Shown: positions 1-7,992 of the stretch, piece by piece | How the letters are laid out: each line of letters opens with the position of its first letter | Numbering within the stretch: position 1 is the stretch's first letter | NCBI GenBank assembly: GCA_016792765.1 | Contig: JAEULD010000176.1 | Span: forward strand, 1 to 34,282 | Length of the DNA stretch: 34,282 nucleotides | Direction: 5' to 3' | DNA from: Candidatus Odyssella sp. | GTDB lineage: Bacteria > Pseudomonadota > Alphaproteobacteria > Bin65 | The notes under the pieces: generated by a model | The model's database searches: none | What the model saw: only the letters and a program-made list of their open reading frames with translations | Told to the model about the DNA's origin: nothing | Program-made: the position numbers and the translations under genes

Positions 1-271
1 CCACACCGAGAAGCGCACGCTGTTCCGGCTGCTCGACGCCGAGCGCGCGGCCGGAGTCTCGCTCACGGAAAGCTGCGCGATGCTGCCGGCCTCGTCGGTC
101 AGCGGCTGGTACTTCGCGCATCCCGACGCCGCGTATTTCGGTGTCGCGCGCATCGAGCGCGACCAGGCCGAAGACTACGCGCGCCGCAAGGGCGTGCCGC
201 TCGAAGAGGTCGAGCGCTGGCTCGCGCCCAATCTCGGCTACGCGCCGCTGAAGCGCGCCGCGGGCGGATAG
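1..271 (+). CDS. metH: Methionine synthase, cobalamin-dependent (MetH), C-terminal fragment
   Basis: This is the 3' end of a gene that starts before the window; codons are in frame from base 2. About 89 residues are visible, and they match the end of the AdoMet-binding reactivation domain of MetH. The visible signatures are [47 protein letters not shown] and the near-terminal [10 protein letters not shown]. In the family this domain binds S-adenosylmethionine and, with reduced flavodoxin, re-methylates oxidised cob(II)alamin, so that homocysteine is methylated from 5-methyl-tetrahydrofolate in the cytoplasm. The usual AMWP motif reads AMLP here. The domain is complete to its natural end, with a short tail after LGY. 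The catalytic and cobalamin domains lie outside the window. Confidence 0.93.
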   Translation, partial: HTEKRTLFRLLDAERAAGVSLTESCAMLPASSVSGWYFAHPDAAYFGVARIERDQAEDYARRKGVPLEEVERWLAPNLGYAPLKRAAGG

Positions 272-390
272 CGCCCGTCTCGTTTGGATGGGCTCGGCGG
301 CAGCAGCGCGCCCCTACGCGGCCGTCGCCGCACCAGGTCGGGATATGCGCCAGCGCCTTTCTCCATGCGCAGGCCGCGGCGCCGCCGACT

Positions 391-1206
391 TCAGACTCCG
401 AAAATGCGCGCGGCGTTGCCGCCGAGGAACAGGCCGCGGGTCTCGGCGTCGAGCCCGAGCTCGTCGAGCCCTTCGAGGGCCTTGGCCGCCGTGATCATCG
501 GGTAGTTCGTGCCGAACAGGACTTTGCGGCGGCCGTTCGTCTTCATGTAGTGCACGAGCTCGGGCGGATACCGCTTCGCCGTGTAGGCCGACGTGTCGAT
601 GAAGACGTTCTCGTGCTTGGTGGCGACGGCGATCATCTCCTGCGTCCACGGATAGCCGATATGCCCGGCGACGATGACGAGCTCGGGGAAATCGAGCGCC
701 ACCTCGTCGATGTAGGGAATGGGTCGCCCCGTCTCGGACGGGCGCAGCGGGCCGGTGTGCCCGACCTGCGTGCAGAACGGCACGCCCAGCTCGACGCATT
801 CCGCGAACAGCGGATAGTAGCGCCGGTCGGTCGGCGGCAGGTTCCAGAGCCACGGCACGATCCGCAAGGCCTTGAAGCCCAGCTTCTTGACGGCGCGCCG
901 CAGCTCGCGGACGGCGTCCATCGGGCGGGCGAGGTCGGCGCTGGCGACGCCGACGATGCGGCCCGGATGGGCGGCCGCCACCGCCGCCACCTCGTCATTG
1001 GCGATCATCCAGCCCTGCGGCCCGCACCATGCCGCCGCCAGGCCGACGGCCACGTTGCCCTGGTCCATCGCGGCCACGGTCATTTCCGGCGTGATCACCT
1101 CGGGGCGCGGCGTCTTGGCCGTCCAGCGCAGCAGCGAGGCGAACATCGGGTCGGCGATGTGGCGCGGCGTCGGATGCTGCATCCAGGCGTCGATGATGCG
1201 CGGCAT
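391..1206 (-). CDS. Amidohydrolase family protein (Amidohydro_2 type)
   Basis: The 271-residue protein resembles the TIM-barrel amidohydrolase_2 family (ACMSD / 4-sulfomuconolactonase / 2-pyrone-4,6-dicarboxylate hydrolase-like). Visible family features are a VGHTGP strand end, GHIGYPW with a metal-ligand-type His, an FIDTSAYTAKRYP segment, FGTNYPMI (usually FGSDYP, the position of the catalytic Asp) and a C-terminal GNAARIFGV. The canonical N-terminal HxH is replaced here by the weak WMQHPTPRH, and the FGTNYP has Asn where Asp is usual, so metal binding or catalysis may be altered. A purine-rich GGAAG lies about 8 bases before the ATG. It is transcribed divergently from the TetR gene at 1331, with a tandem operator between them, so it is the likely target of that regulator. 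The substrate is unknown; small lactones or carboxylates are typical of the family. Confidence 0.85.
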   Translation of the reverse strand: MPRIIDAWMQHPTPRHIADPMFASLLRWTAKTPRPEVITPEMTVAAMDQGNVAVGLAAAWCGPQGWMIANDEVAAVAAAHPGRIVGVASADLARPMDAVRELRRAVKKLGFKALRIVPWLWNLPPTDRRYYPLFAECVELGVPFCTQVGHTGPLRPSETGRPIPYIDEVALDFPELVIVAGHIGYPWTQEMIAVATKHENVFIDTSAYTAKRYPPELVHYMKTNGRRKVLFGTNYPMITAAKALEGLDELGLDAETRGLFLGGNAARIFGV

Positions 1207-1228
1207 GGCGTTCTTCCGTCCGAGATTG

Positions 1229-1253
1229 GAGTATTACTCTAGAGCAATGCTCT
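1229..1253. promoter_or_regulatory. Tandem palindromic operator in divergent promoter region
   Basis: Two perfect palindromes lie back to back: GAGTATTACTC (1229-1239) and AGAGCAATGCTCT (1241-1253). Both fit one pattern, GAG(T/C)A-N-T(A/G)CTC, with centres 13 bp apart. They sit in the 124-bp gap between the divergent amidohydrolase and TetR starts, in the only AT-rich stretch there. This is the expected arrangement for a TetR-family repressor that controls itself and its neighbour. The sequence is directly seen; which protein binds it is inferred. Confidence 0.6.
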
Positions 1254-1330
1254 TGCCAGGCAAGTGCCGCCCTGCGACAGTCGGGGCGGGTGCTCCGCGG
1301 CCGGGGCGCGGGATGGGAGATGGCGCGCAC

Positions 1331-1960
1331 ATGGCTCGAGACTCGACCCGCGAGCGGATCCTCGCGGCGGCGCTGGCCGAGTTCGACGAGAAGGGATACG
1401 AGGCGGCGACGGTCGCCGCGATCTGCGCGCGCGCCGGCGCGTCCAACGGCAGCTTCTTCCACGCGTTTCGCTCGAAGGAGGACGTGGCCGGCGCGGTGTT
1501 CCTGTCGGCCCTCGGCGCCTACCACGAAGCGTTGACCGCGGCGGCGGCGAAGAACGCCTCTGCGGCCGGCGGCGTCGCCGCGCTCGTCGCGGCGCATGTG
1601 CGCTGGGTGACGAAGAACCGGCCGAAGAGCCGCTTCATGTTTCTGCACGCTCCCAACGCCGGCGCGCCCGATTTCCGCGCGAAGCAGGCCGCCGCCAACG
1701 AGCGTTTCCGCGCGCGGCTCTCGGCGTGGTACGGGCCCAATGTCGAGCGGGGCGCGCTGCGCGCGGTTCCGCCCGAAGTCCTGATCAGCCAGATCATCGG
1801 GCCGGCGCAGATGTTCTGCCGCGCGTGGCTGTCGGGCCGCAGCCCCGAGCGCCCGGACGCGCATCTGCCGTCTCTGATCGCGTGCGCGATTCGCGCGGTC
1901 GTGTCCGCAGGCGGAACTGCGGGCGCGCGGACGCGGCGCGCTACTTCCGCGCCACCTTGA
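1331..1960 (+). CDS. TetR/AcrR family transcriptional regulator
   Basis: A 209-residue protein with a typical TetR N-terminus: RERILAAALAEFDEKGYEAATVAAICARAGASNGSFFHAFRSKEDV, spanning helices 1-4 with the helix-turn-helix at about residues 25-45. The C-terminal ligand domain is not diagnostic. The ATG at 1331 is chosen because GGGAGA lies 10 bases upstream; an in-frame ATG at 1313 would add six residues. It is divergent from the amidohydrolase, with a repeated palindrome between them, so autoregulation plus control of that gene is likely. The last 20 bases overlap the 3' end of the convergent PhyH gene. The ligand is unknown. Confidence 0.85.
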   Translation: MARDSTRERILAAALAEFDEKGYEAATVAAICARAGASNGSFFHAFRSKEDVAGAVFLSALGAYHEALTAAAAKNASAAGGVAALVAAHVRWVTKNRPKSRFMFLHAPNAGAPDFRAKQAAANERFRARLSAWYGPNVERGALRAVPPEVLISQIIGPAQMFCRAWLSGRSPERPDAHLPSLIACAIRAVVSAGGTAGARTRRATSAPP

Positions 1961-2774
1961 TGTCGGTTCCCGAGTAATACGTCGCGATCTGCTTTTCCAT
2001 CACGCGCTTGTGCGCCGCGAGCGCGGCCGTGTCGAGGTCGGCGGCCGGCGCCGGCTCGGCCTCGAAATGATGATAGCGGTCGGTGCCGCGCACGAGCGTC
2101 GCCGAATCGGCCACCTTGGTCTGCCGCACATGGGTCGGGATATAGCGGATCGCGAGGCCGATGCGGCGGTCGAAGGTCGTGTTGGGCTTGGAGCCGTGCA
2201 CGAGCAGGATGTGATGCAGCGACATCTCGCCGGCCTTGAGCGGCACGTCGACGGCCCGCCGCTCGTCCACCGCGACCGCGATTTCCTGCCCGCGCGTGAG
2301 CAGATTGTCCTTGTGGAACGTGTCGCGATGCGGGATCTGGTCGCGCCCGTGCGATCCGGGCAGGAACTTCATTGCGCCCGATTCCACCGGCGCGTCGCTC
2401 AGCGCCAGCCACGCCGTCACCACGTCGTGCGGCTCGAGGCCCCAATAGGTCGAATCCTGGTGCCACGAGACGTAGGCGGGATCGCGCGGCTCCTTGATGA
2501 AGAAGTTCGTCGTCCAGCAGAGGATGTCGGGGCCGATCAGGTCCTCCACCGCGTCGAGGATGCGCGGATGGCGCACCAGCTCGGCCGCCCAGGTGAACAG
2601 CAGATGCACCTTGTGGCGCATGTTGCCGCCGATCGGCCCGCCGCTGGCGCGCTCGTAGGCCTCGAGCCGCGCGCGATGGGCGGCGGCCTCGGCGGCGCTC
2701 AGCACGCGCACCGGAAACCAGTAGCCGTCGCGCTCGTAGGCTTGCTTCGCGTGGGGCGGCAGCAGCTTGGGCAT
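1941..2774 (-). CDS. Phytanoyl-CoA dioxygenase (PhyH) family protein
   Basis: A 277-residue Fe(II)/2-oxoglutarate-dependent oxygenase. The iron-binding facial triad is visible: H105 and D107 in SWHQDSTYWG and H193 in LLVHGSKPN, followed by FDRRIGLAIRYIP with the arginines expected to hold 2-oxoglutarate. GSHGRDQIPHRDTFHKDN is the usual loop between the two ligand motifs. Family members hydroxylate an acyl-CoA or other small substrate; bacterial paralogues are diverse, so the substrate is not assigned. The ATG at 2774 follows GGGAGGA at a 6-base spacing, which makes it preferable to upstream in-frame starts that would run into cysQ. It is divergent from cysQ, and its 3' end overlaps the TetR gene by 20 bases. 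Confidence 0.88.
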   Translation of the reverse strand: MPKLLPPHAKQAYERDGYWFPVRVLSAAEAAAHRARLEAYERASGGPIGGNMRHKVHLLFTWAAELVRHPRILDAVEDLIGPDILCWTTNFFIKEPRDPAYVSWHQDSTYWGLEPHDVVTAWLALSDAPVESGAMKFLPGSHGRDQIPHRDTFHKDNLLTRGQEIAVAVDERRAVDVPLKAGEMSLHHILLVHGSKPNTTFDRRIGLAIRYIPTHVRQTKVADSATLVRGTDRYHHFEAEPAPAADLDTAALAAHKRVMEKQIATYYSGTDIKVARK

Positions 2775-2892
2775 GGCTCGTCCTCCCGGCGGACATTTCG
2801 CCCCGGAAGCGGGCCGCGCGCAAGATTTCGCGTGCAGCCCAGCCGCGCACGCGATAACAAGCCGGGGCCCCAGCCCGGAAAGTTCAACGCCC

Positions 2893-3684
2893 GTGTCGGC
2901 CGAATTGGCTGCCCTGCTGCCCCGCGTCGTCGCCGTCGCCCGCGCGGCGAGCGCGGCGATCATGCCCTATTTCCGCGGCGACTACGCGACGGCGCACAAG
3001 GACGACCGCTCGCCGGTCACCGACGCGGATCACGCGGCCGATGCCGTGATCAAGCCGGCGCTCGCCGCGCTGCTGCCCGGCGTGGCGGTGGTGACGGAAG
3101 AAAGCGTGGCCGCCGCGCCCGCGCCCGAATCGCTGGCGGCGCTGCGCTACTGGCTGGTCGATCCGCTCGACGGCACGAAGGAATTCGTCGCGCACCGGGC
3201 CGAGTTCACGGTGAACATCGCGCTGGTCGAGAACGGTCGCCCGCTGCTCGGCGTGCTGCACGTGCCGCCCACCGGCCTCACCTATGCCGCGGCGGGGCCG
3301 GGCACGGCGGTGAAGATCGCCGGCGACGCGCCGCCCGAGCGAATCGCGGCGCGCGCGTCGCCCGCGGCGGGGCTGGTCGTGACGCACAGCCGGTCGCACA
3401 GCAAGTGGAACGATCTCGACGATTTCCTCAGGCCCTATCGCGTGTCCGAGCGCATGATCATGGGCAGCGCGCTGAAATTCGGGCTCATCGCCGAAGGCCG
3501 CGCCGATCTCTATCCGCGCCTCGGCCCCACGAGCGAGTGGGATACGGCCGCGGGCCAGGCGATCCTCGAGGCGGCGGGCGGCAGCGTCGTCGATCGCCAG
3601 GGCCGCCGCCTCGGCTACGGCAAGCCGCGCTTCCTCAATCCGCCGTTCGTGGCGCGGGGGCGCGAGGACGGCGCCGCGCCATGA
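2893..3684 (+). CDS. cysQ: 3'(2'),5'-bisphosphate nucleotidase (CysQ/inositol monophosphatase family)
   Basis: A 263-residue protein of the Li+-sensitive, Mg2+-dependent phosphatase superfamily. Metal-site motifs are in order: TEE (about 68-70), DPLDGTKEF (90-98) and EWDTAAGQAILEAAGG (215-230). DGTKEF rather than DGTxNF is typical of CysQ, which removes the 3'-phosphate from PAP/PAPS during sulfate assimilation. A GTG start at 2893 is proposed, with GGAAAG about 10 bases upstream. The in-frame ATG at 2767 would overlap the divergent PhyH start and add a low-complexity leader, so it is less likely. The stop overlaps the next gene's ATG (ATGA at 3681-3684), so the two are translationally coupled. 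Confidence 0.88.
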   Translation: MSAELAALLPRVVAVARAASAAIMPYFRGDYATAHKDDRSPVTDADHAADAVIKPALAALLPGVAVVTEESVAAAPAPESLAALRYWLVDPLDGTKEFVAHRAEFTVNIALVENGRPLLGVLHVPPTGLTYAAAGPGTAVKIAGDAPPERIAARASPAAGLVVTHSRSHSKWNDLDDFLRPYRVSERMIMGSALKFGLIAEGRADLYPRLGPTSEWDTAAGQAILEAAGGSVVDRQGRRLGYGKPRFLNPPFVARGREDGAAP

Positions 3685-4685
3685 CCGTCAACGTCGTACC
3701 CGCCACCGCCGAATCGATCGCGGCGGCGGCCGACCTCCTGGCCGAAGGCGGCCTCGTCGCGTTTCCGACCGAAACCGTCTACGGCCTCGGCGGCGACGCC
3801 ACGCGCGAGCGCACGGTGGCGCGCATCTTCGCCGCCAAGGGCCGCCCGCGCTTCAATCCGCTGATCGTCCATCTCGCGCCGGGCATGCCGGCCGAAGAGA
3901 TCGCGATCATGGACGAGCGCGCGCAGCGCATCGCGGCCAGGTTCTGGCCGGGCGCGCTCACGCTGGTGCTGGCGCGCGCGCCGGGCTGCCCGATCGCGCT
4001 GCTCGCCAGCGCCGGGCTCGATACGGTGGCGCTCCGCATGCCCGCGCACCCGGTCGCGCAGGCGCTGCTGAAGAAGGTGCGGATCCCGATCGCCGCGCCC
4101 TCGGCCAATCCCTCGGGCCGTCTTTCCCCCACCGAGGCGCGCCATGTCGTCGATCTGCTCGGCGAGAAGGTCGATCTGATCCTCGACGGCGGCAAATGCC
4201 CGGGCGGGCTCGAATCGACCGTGCTCGATCTCTCGGTGCCCGAGGCGCGCATCCTGCGGCCCGGCCTCGTCACCGCCGAGGAGATCGCGGCCGTGCTCGG
4301 CGCGCCGGTGGCCATCGCGCAGGCGGCGGCGGCGCTGACCGATCGCGGCGGCGCGGGCGAGATCATCAGCGACGAGGAGATCAAGTCGCCGGGCATGCTC
4401 GCGAGCCACTACGCGCCCAAGAAGCCGCTGCGCCTCGGCGCCGAGGCCGCCGCACCGGGCGAGGCGTTCCTGGCGTTCGGCCCCAATCCGCCGCGCAGCA
4501 TCCTCGCGTCGCTCAACCTGTCGCCCACCGGAGACCTGGTCGAGGCGGCGGCCAATCTGTTCGCCTATCTGCATCGCCTCGACGCCAGCCAGGCGCACAC
4601 CATCGCCGTCATGCCGATCCCCGAGATCGGCATCGGCGCCGCGATCAACGACCGCCTGCGGCGGGCGGCGGCGCCAAGACCCTGA
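3681..4685 (+). CDS. L-threonylcarbamoyladenylate synthase (Sua5/YrdC/YwlC family)
   Basis: This enzyme makes threonylcarbamoyl-AMP from threonine, bicarbonate and ATP for the t6A37 modification of ANN-decoding tRNAs. The 334-residue length shows the two-domain Sua5 type rather than the short TsaC type. The N-terminal YrdC domain carries FPTETVYGLGGDA, KGRPRFNPLIVHL, RFWPGALTLVL, IAAPSANPSGRLSPT and LESTVLDL. The C-terminal Sua5 domain starts near SPGMLASHYAPKKPL. The ATG overlaps the cysQ stop. A regulatory link with cysQ is not evident beyond co-transcription. Confidence 0.94.
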   Translation: MTVNVVPATAESIAAAADLLAEGGLVAFPTETVYGLGGDATRERTVARIFAAKGRPRFNPLIVHLAPGMPAEEIAIMDERAQRIAARFWPGALTLVLARAPGCPIALLASAGLDTVALRMPAHPVAQALLKKVRIPIAAPSANPSGRLSPTEARHVVDLLGEKVDLILDGGKCPGGLESTVLDLSVPEARILRPGLVTAEEIAAVLGAPVAIAQAAAALTDRGGAGEIISDEEIKSPGMLASHYAPKKPLRLGAEAAAPGEAFLAFGPNPPRSILASLNLSPTGDLVEAAANLFAYLHRLDASQAHTIAVMPIPEIGIGAAINDRLRRAAAPRP

Positions 4686-4706
4686 TCCAGCGCGGCGCCC
4701 GGGGGG

Positions 4707-4742
4707 TTGACTTTATTTAGTCGACAATATATTCATTGAATA
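4707..4742 (+). promoter_or_regulatory. Promoter with overlapping palindrome upstream of TetR gene 4764-5339
   Basis: A conspicuous AT-rich island in GC-rich DNA. TTGACT (4707-4712) is a good -35, followed either by TATATT (4728-4733, 15-bp spacer) or TATTCA (4730-4735, 17-bp spacer). The perfect 13-bp palindrome TATTCATTGAATA (4730-4742) covers the -10 region. A repressor bound there would block transcription, which fits autoregulation by the TetR protein encoded 22 bases downstream. The operator role is inferred. Confidence 0.55.
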
Positions 4743-4763
4743 CAACATCGATCAATTAAGGCC

Positions 4764-5339
4764 ATGGTTCGCAAATACACGCTCGGGCGGCGGGGCGAAG
4801 CGGCGGAGGAGACGCGCCGGCGCATCGTCGAGGCCACCTTCGCGCTGCACATGGAACAGGGCGTCGCCGCGACGACGATGACGCAGATCGCGGAACGCGC
4901 CGGCGTCAGCGTCGGCACGGTCTATCACCACTTCCCGCAATACGACGACGCGATCCGCGCCTGCGGCGAGCATGCGCTCGCGCTGGCGCCGCCGCCCGGG
5001 CCCGACCTGTTCGCCGGCGCCAAGACGCGCGGCGCGCGAATCGAGCGGCTGGTGCGCGCGGTCTTCGATCGCTACGAGCGCATTCCGAATTACGAGGGCG
5101 TTCGCGCCGAGCGCGGCAAGTTCGCGCCGCTGCGCGCCCAATTCGCCGCCGAATCGCAGACCGTTCGCGAACTCGTCGCGGCCGCGATCGGCCGCGGTGC
5201 CGACGCCGCCAAAGCGGCCACCGTCGTCGCGCTGATCGAGCCCGGCGTGTGGCAGGCCTTGCGCGTCGCCGGCCTCGCCACCGCGGCGGCGTCGCGGCAG
5301 ATCGCCGGCGTCCTCAACGCCTGGCTCGACGCGCGGTAG
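4764..5339 (+). CDS. TetR/AcrR family transcriptional regulator
   Basis: A 191-residue protein. After a short basic start, TRRRIVEATFALHMEQGVAATTMTQIAERAGVSVGTVYHHFPQYDDAI is a textbook TetR DNA-binding domain, with the recognition helix in GVSVGTVYHHFP at about residues 47-58. The C-terminal domain is all-helical with no recognisable ligand signature. It lies 51 bases upstream of the MBL-fold gene on the same strand, and a promoter with a palindrome over its -10 precedes it. The simplest reading is a self-controlled regulator co-transcribed with the MBL gene. Confidence 0.88.
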   Translation: MVRKYTLGRRGEAAEETRRRIVEATFALHMEQGVAATTMTQIAERAGVSVGTVYHHFPQYDDAIRACGEHALALAPPPGPDLFAGAKTRGARIERLVRAVFDRYERIPNYEGVRAERGKFAPLRAQFAAESQTVRELVAAAIGRGADAAKAATVVALIEPGVWQALRVAGLATAAASRQIAGVLNAWLDAR

Positions 5340-5390
5340 CACTGCCGCGACCCGCACCGCCCCGTTTCACCCAGCAACCGGAGATCCGCA

Positions 5391-6128
5391 ATGGAAACGA
5401 AAATCGCCGAAATCGCCGACGGCATCTACCGCCTCTCGACGCTCGTGCCCGAAGTGGCGCCGCCCGCCGGGTTCAGCTTCAATCAGTTCCTGATCAAGGC
5501 CGAGGAGCCGCTGCTGTTCCACGCCGGCCACCGCGGCATGTTCCCGCTGATCTCCGCCGCCGTCGCCCGCATCGTCCCGGTGGCCAGCCTGCGCTGGCTC
5601 TCGTTCAGCCATTTCGAGGCCGACGAAAGCGGCGCGATGAACCAATGGCTCGCCGCCGCGCCCCGCGCCGGCGTCATGCACGGCGCGCTCGGCTGCGACG
5701 TGTCGCTGAACGACACGGCCGATCGCGCGCCGCGCAAGCTCGAGGACGGCGAAACGGTCGATCTCGGCGGCAAGCGCGTGCGCTTCTTGGCCACGCCGCA
5801 CGTGCCGCACGGCTGGGATGCCGGGCTCCTGTTCGAGGAAACGACGAAAACGCTGCTGTGCAGCGATCTTCTCGGCCAGGCCGGCGACGGCCCGGCGGCG
5901 ACCGATGGCGACATCGTCGGGCCGGCAGTCGCCACGGAGGGCATGTTCCAGTCGATGGCCCTGCACCCGGTGACGGTGCCGACGTTGCGCCGCCTCGCGG
6001 ATCTCGCGCCGCGCACGCTGGCGATCATGCACGGATCGAGCCTGACGGCGAACTGCGCCGCCGCCTTGCGTGCGCTCGCCGACGACTGCGCAAGCCGCCA
6101 GCGGGGATTCGCGGCGCTGGCCGCGTAG
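5391..6128 (+). CDS. MBL-fold protein, flavodiiron (ODP)-like lactamase domain without flavodoxin
   Basis: A 245-residue protein that resembles the metallo-beta-lactamase domain of flavodiiron proteins (oxygen/NO reductases). Candidate di-iron ligands are H74, E76 and D78 in SHFEADES, H137 in TPHVPHGWD, D159 in LLCSDLLGQ and H214 in AIMHGSS. The flavodiiron pattern HxExDH has Glu (E79) instead of the sixth His. There is no C-terminal flavodoxin domain; the protein ends after the MBL fold. It is therefore either a stand-alone oxygen-binding/redox sensor-like protein or a metallohydrolase. CCGGAG lies about 10 bases before the ATG. It probably shares a transcript with the upstream TetR gene and ends 9 bases from the convergent acyl-CoA dehydrogenase. 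Confidence 0.82.
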   Translation: METKIAEIADGIYRLSTLVPEVAPPAGFSFNQFLIKAEEPLLFHAGHRGMFPLISAAVARIVPVASLRWLSFSHFEADESGAMNQWLAAAPRAGVMHGALGCDVSLNDTADRAPRKLEDGETVDLGGKRVRFLATPHVPHGWDAGLLFEETTKTLLCSDLLGQAGDGPAATDGDIVGPAVATEGMFQSMALHPVTVPTLRRLADLAPRTLAIMHGSSLTANCAAALRALADDCASRQRGFAALAA

Positions 6129-6137
6129 CGCGCCGGA

Positions 6138-7889
6138 TCAGGACGCGCAGAGCGCCGCGTCGCCGAGCGAGTCGATCGCCGCGGCGCCGCTCATCGCGCG
6201 GCGGGCGAGGAGATCGCACGCCGGCAGCGCATCTTCGGCGAAAAAGCGGGCGAGGGCGGGCTTCGCGGCCTCGGCGGGGGCCGCGGGATCGGCCTTCGCC
6301 GCCATCTCGAGCCACATCCAGCCGACCGCGATCACGGCCGCGAGCTCGAGATAGGACGAGGCGCCCGCAAGCCCGTCGCGCGAAGCCGCGTGCGCCAGCA
6401 TGTACTGCGTCGCGCGCTCGAACGGCGTCAGCGCGGCTTCGAGCGCCGCGGCGATCTCCGCCGTCTCCCTGCGGCCACGCACGGCGGCGAGGCTTGACCG
6501 GATTCGCGCCGCGAACACCCGCGCGCGGCGGCCGCTCTCCTGCGCGAGCTTCCGCGTCACGAGATCGATCGCCTGGATCGCGTTGGCGCCCTCGTAGATC
6601 GCGGCGATGCGGACGTCGCGCGCGAGCTGTTCGACGCCGTGCTCGAACACGTAGCCGTGCCCGCCGTGAAGCTGGATCGCCTGGTTGGCGACGCGGAACG
6701 CGGCATCGCTGCCGCCGGCCTTCACCAGCGGCAGCAGCCATTCCACGAGATCGCGCGCCGCGCCGCGCTCGGCCTCCGGGCCGGCGTTCGCGAGGTCTTC
6801 CTCGAGCGCGGCCGTGTAGAGCAGGGCGCGGTAGCCCTCGGTCCAGGCGCGCATCTGCATGAGCTGGCGGCGCACGTCGGCATGGGCGATCAGCGGCGCC
6901 GGCCCGCCGTCGGCGCCGCGGCCGCCCTGGCGCCGCTCCTGCACGTAGGCCTGCGCCTTGGCCAGCGCCGCGCCGGCGACGCCGGCGCTCTGCGCGCCCA
7001 CGTCGAGGCGCATCGAGTTCACCATCGTGAACATGTTGCGGATGCCGTCGCCCTCGCGGCCGAGCAGCCAGCCGGTGGCCTCTTCGAACAGCATCTCGCA
7101 GGTGGGCGACCCGTTGATCCCCATCTTGTCCTCGACGCGCGCCGCGCGCACGCGGTTCGCCACGCCGGGCGCGCCGTTCGCGTCCGGCAGGCGCTTGGGA
7201 ACGAGGAACAGGCTCAGCCCCTTGATGCCGGGCGGCGCATCGGGCGTGCGCGCCAGCACGATGTGCAGGATCTGGTCGCAGAGATCGTGGTCGCCGTAGG
7301 AGATGAAGATCTTGGTGCCCGAGATCGCCCAGGTGCCGTCGCCCTTCGCCACCGCGCGCGTGCGCGCGAGGCCGATGTCGGAGCCGGCGTGCGGCTCGGT
7401 CATCACGATCGTCGCCGTGCCCGTTCCCGCGGCGAGCTGCGGCAGGAACAGCGCGGCCTGCGCCGGCGTCGCATGGGCGCCGATGACCTTCGCGCCGCCC
7501 ACCGACGAGATCAGCGACATGCCGAAGGCGAGGCTCGCGCCGCTCACCAGCTCGCTGAATACGGTCTGCACGAGCTGCGGCATGCCCTGGCCGCCATGCT
7601 CCGTGGGCAGCGAAAGCCCGCACCAGCCGTCGGCCGCGAGCTTGCGATAGGCGGCGGGATAGCCCGCGGGCGTCACGACCACGCCGTTCTCGAGCCGCGC
7701 GCCCGCGCGGTCGCCCGGCGCATTGAGCGGCGCGATCACGTCCGACGCGATGCGCGCGGCTTCCTCGATCACCCGCTCGGCGTCGCCGGCGTCCACATGC
7801 GCGTAGCGCGGCAACCCCGTCAGCCGCGCGACCGGCGCGATACGGTTCAAGAGGAAGCGGATGTCGTCGAGCGGCGCGGCATAGGGCAC
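6138..7889 (-). CDS. Acyl-CoA dehydrogenase, DmdC-like long subfamily
   Basis: A 583-residue FAD-dependent acyl-CoA dehydrogenase of the roughly 600-residue subfamily usually annotated as 3-methylmercaptopropionyl-CoA dehydrogenase-like. Visible features are the N-terminal YAAPLDDIRFLLNRI, LPTEHGGQGMP, the FAD/substrate motif MTEPHAGSD (163-171), ISGTKIFISYGDHD, QLHGGHGYVFEHGVEQLARD (from 406) and IYEGANAIQ with catalytic base E433. The extra C-terminal helical domain (about 450-583) is typical of this subfamily. A GTG start at 7889 with AGGTG upstream is used. It is last in the minus-strand series SBP, methyltransferase, ligase, dehydrogenase, though a 302-bp repeat-bearing gap separates it from the ligase gene. 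It likely makes a 2-enoyl-CoA; the chain is unknown. Confidence 0.92.
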   Translation of the reverse strand: MPYAAPLDDIRFLLNRIAPVARLTGLPRYAHVDAGDAERVIEEAARIASDVIAPLNAPGDRAGARLENGVVVTPAGYPAAYRKLAADGWCGLSLPTEHGGQGMPQLVQTVFSELVSGASLAFGMSLISSVGGAKVIGAHATPAQAALFLPQLAAGTGTATIVMTEPHAGSDIGLARTRAVAKGDGTWAISGTKIFISYGDHDLCDQILHIVLARTPDAPPGIKGLSLFLVPKRLPDANGAPGVANRVRAARVEDKMGINGSPTCEMLFEEATGWLLGREGDGIRNMFTMVNSMRLDVGAQSAGVAGAALAKAQAYVQERRQGGRGADGGPAPLIAHADVRRQLMQMRAWTEGYRALLYTAALEEDLANAGPEAERGAARDLVEWLLPLVKAGGSDAAFRVANQAIQLHGGHGYVFEHGVEQLARDVRIAAIYEGANAIQAIDLVTRKLAQESGRRARVFAARIRSSLAAVRGRRETAEIAAALEAALTPFERATQYMLAHAASRDGLAGASSYLELAAVIAVGWMWLEMAAKADPAAPAEAAKPALARFFAEDALPACDLLARRAMSGAAAIDSLGDAALCAS

Positions 7890-7992
7890 GGGGCACCTGG
7901 ATCGTTAGGCCGTGTAACAAAGCGCGGCGCGCCGCTCGCCGCAAGCGCGATCGCCGCGCGGCTCCCTTGCCCGAACAGCTCCGACATCCGCC

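Noticed and set aside
2010..4685. Very long open frame (891 codons) covering PhyH antisense, cysQ antisense phase and the t6A gene
   Set aside because: Only the last 334 codons from 3681 resemble a protein. The rest is a stop-free frame caused by high GC content, with Arg/Ala/Gly-rich composition and overlap with genes in other frames.
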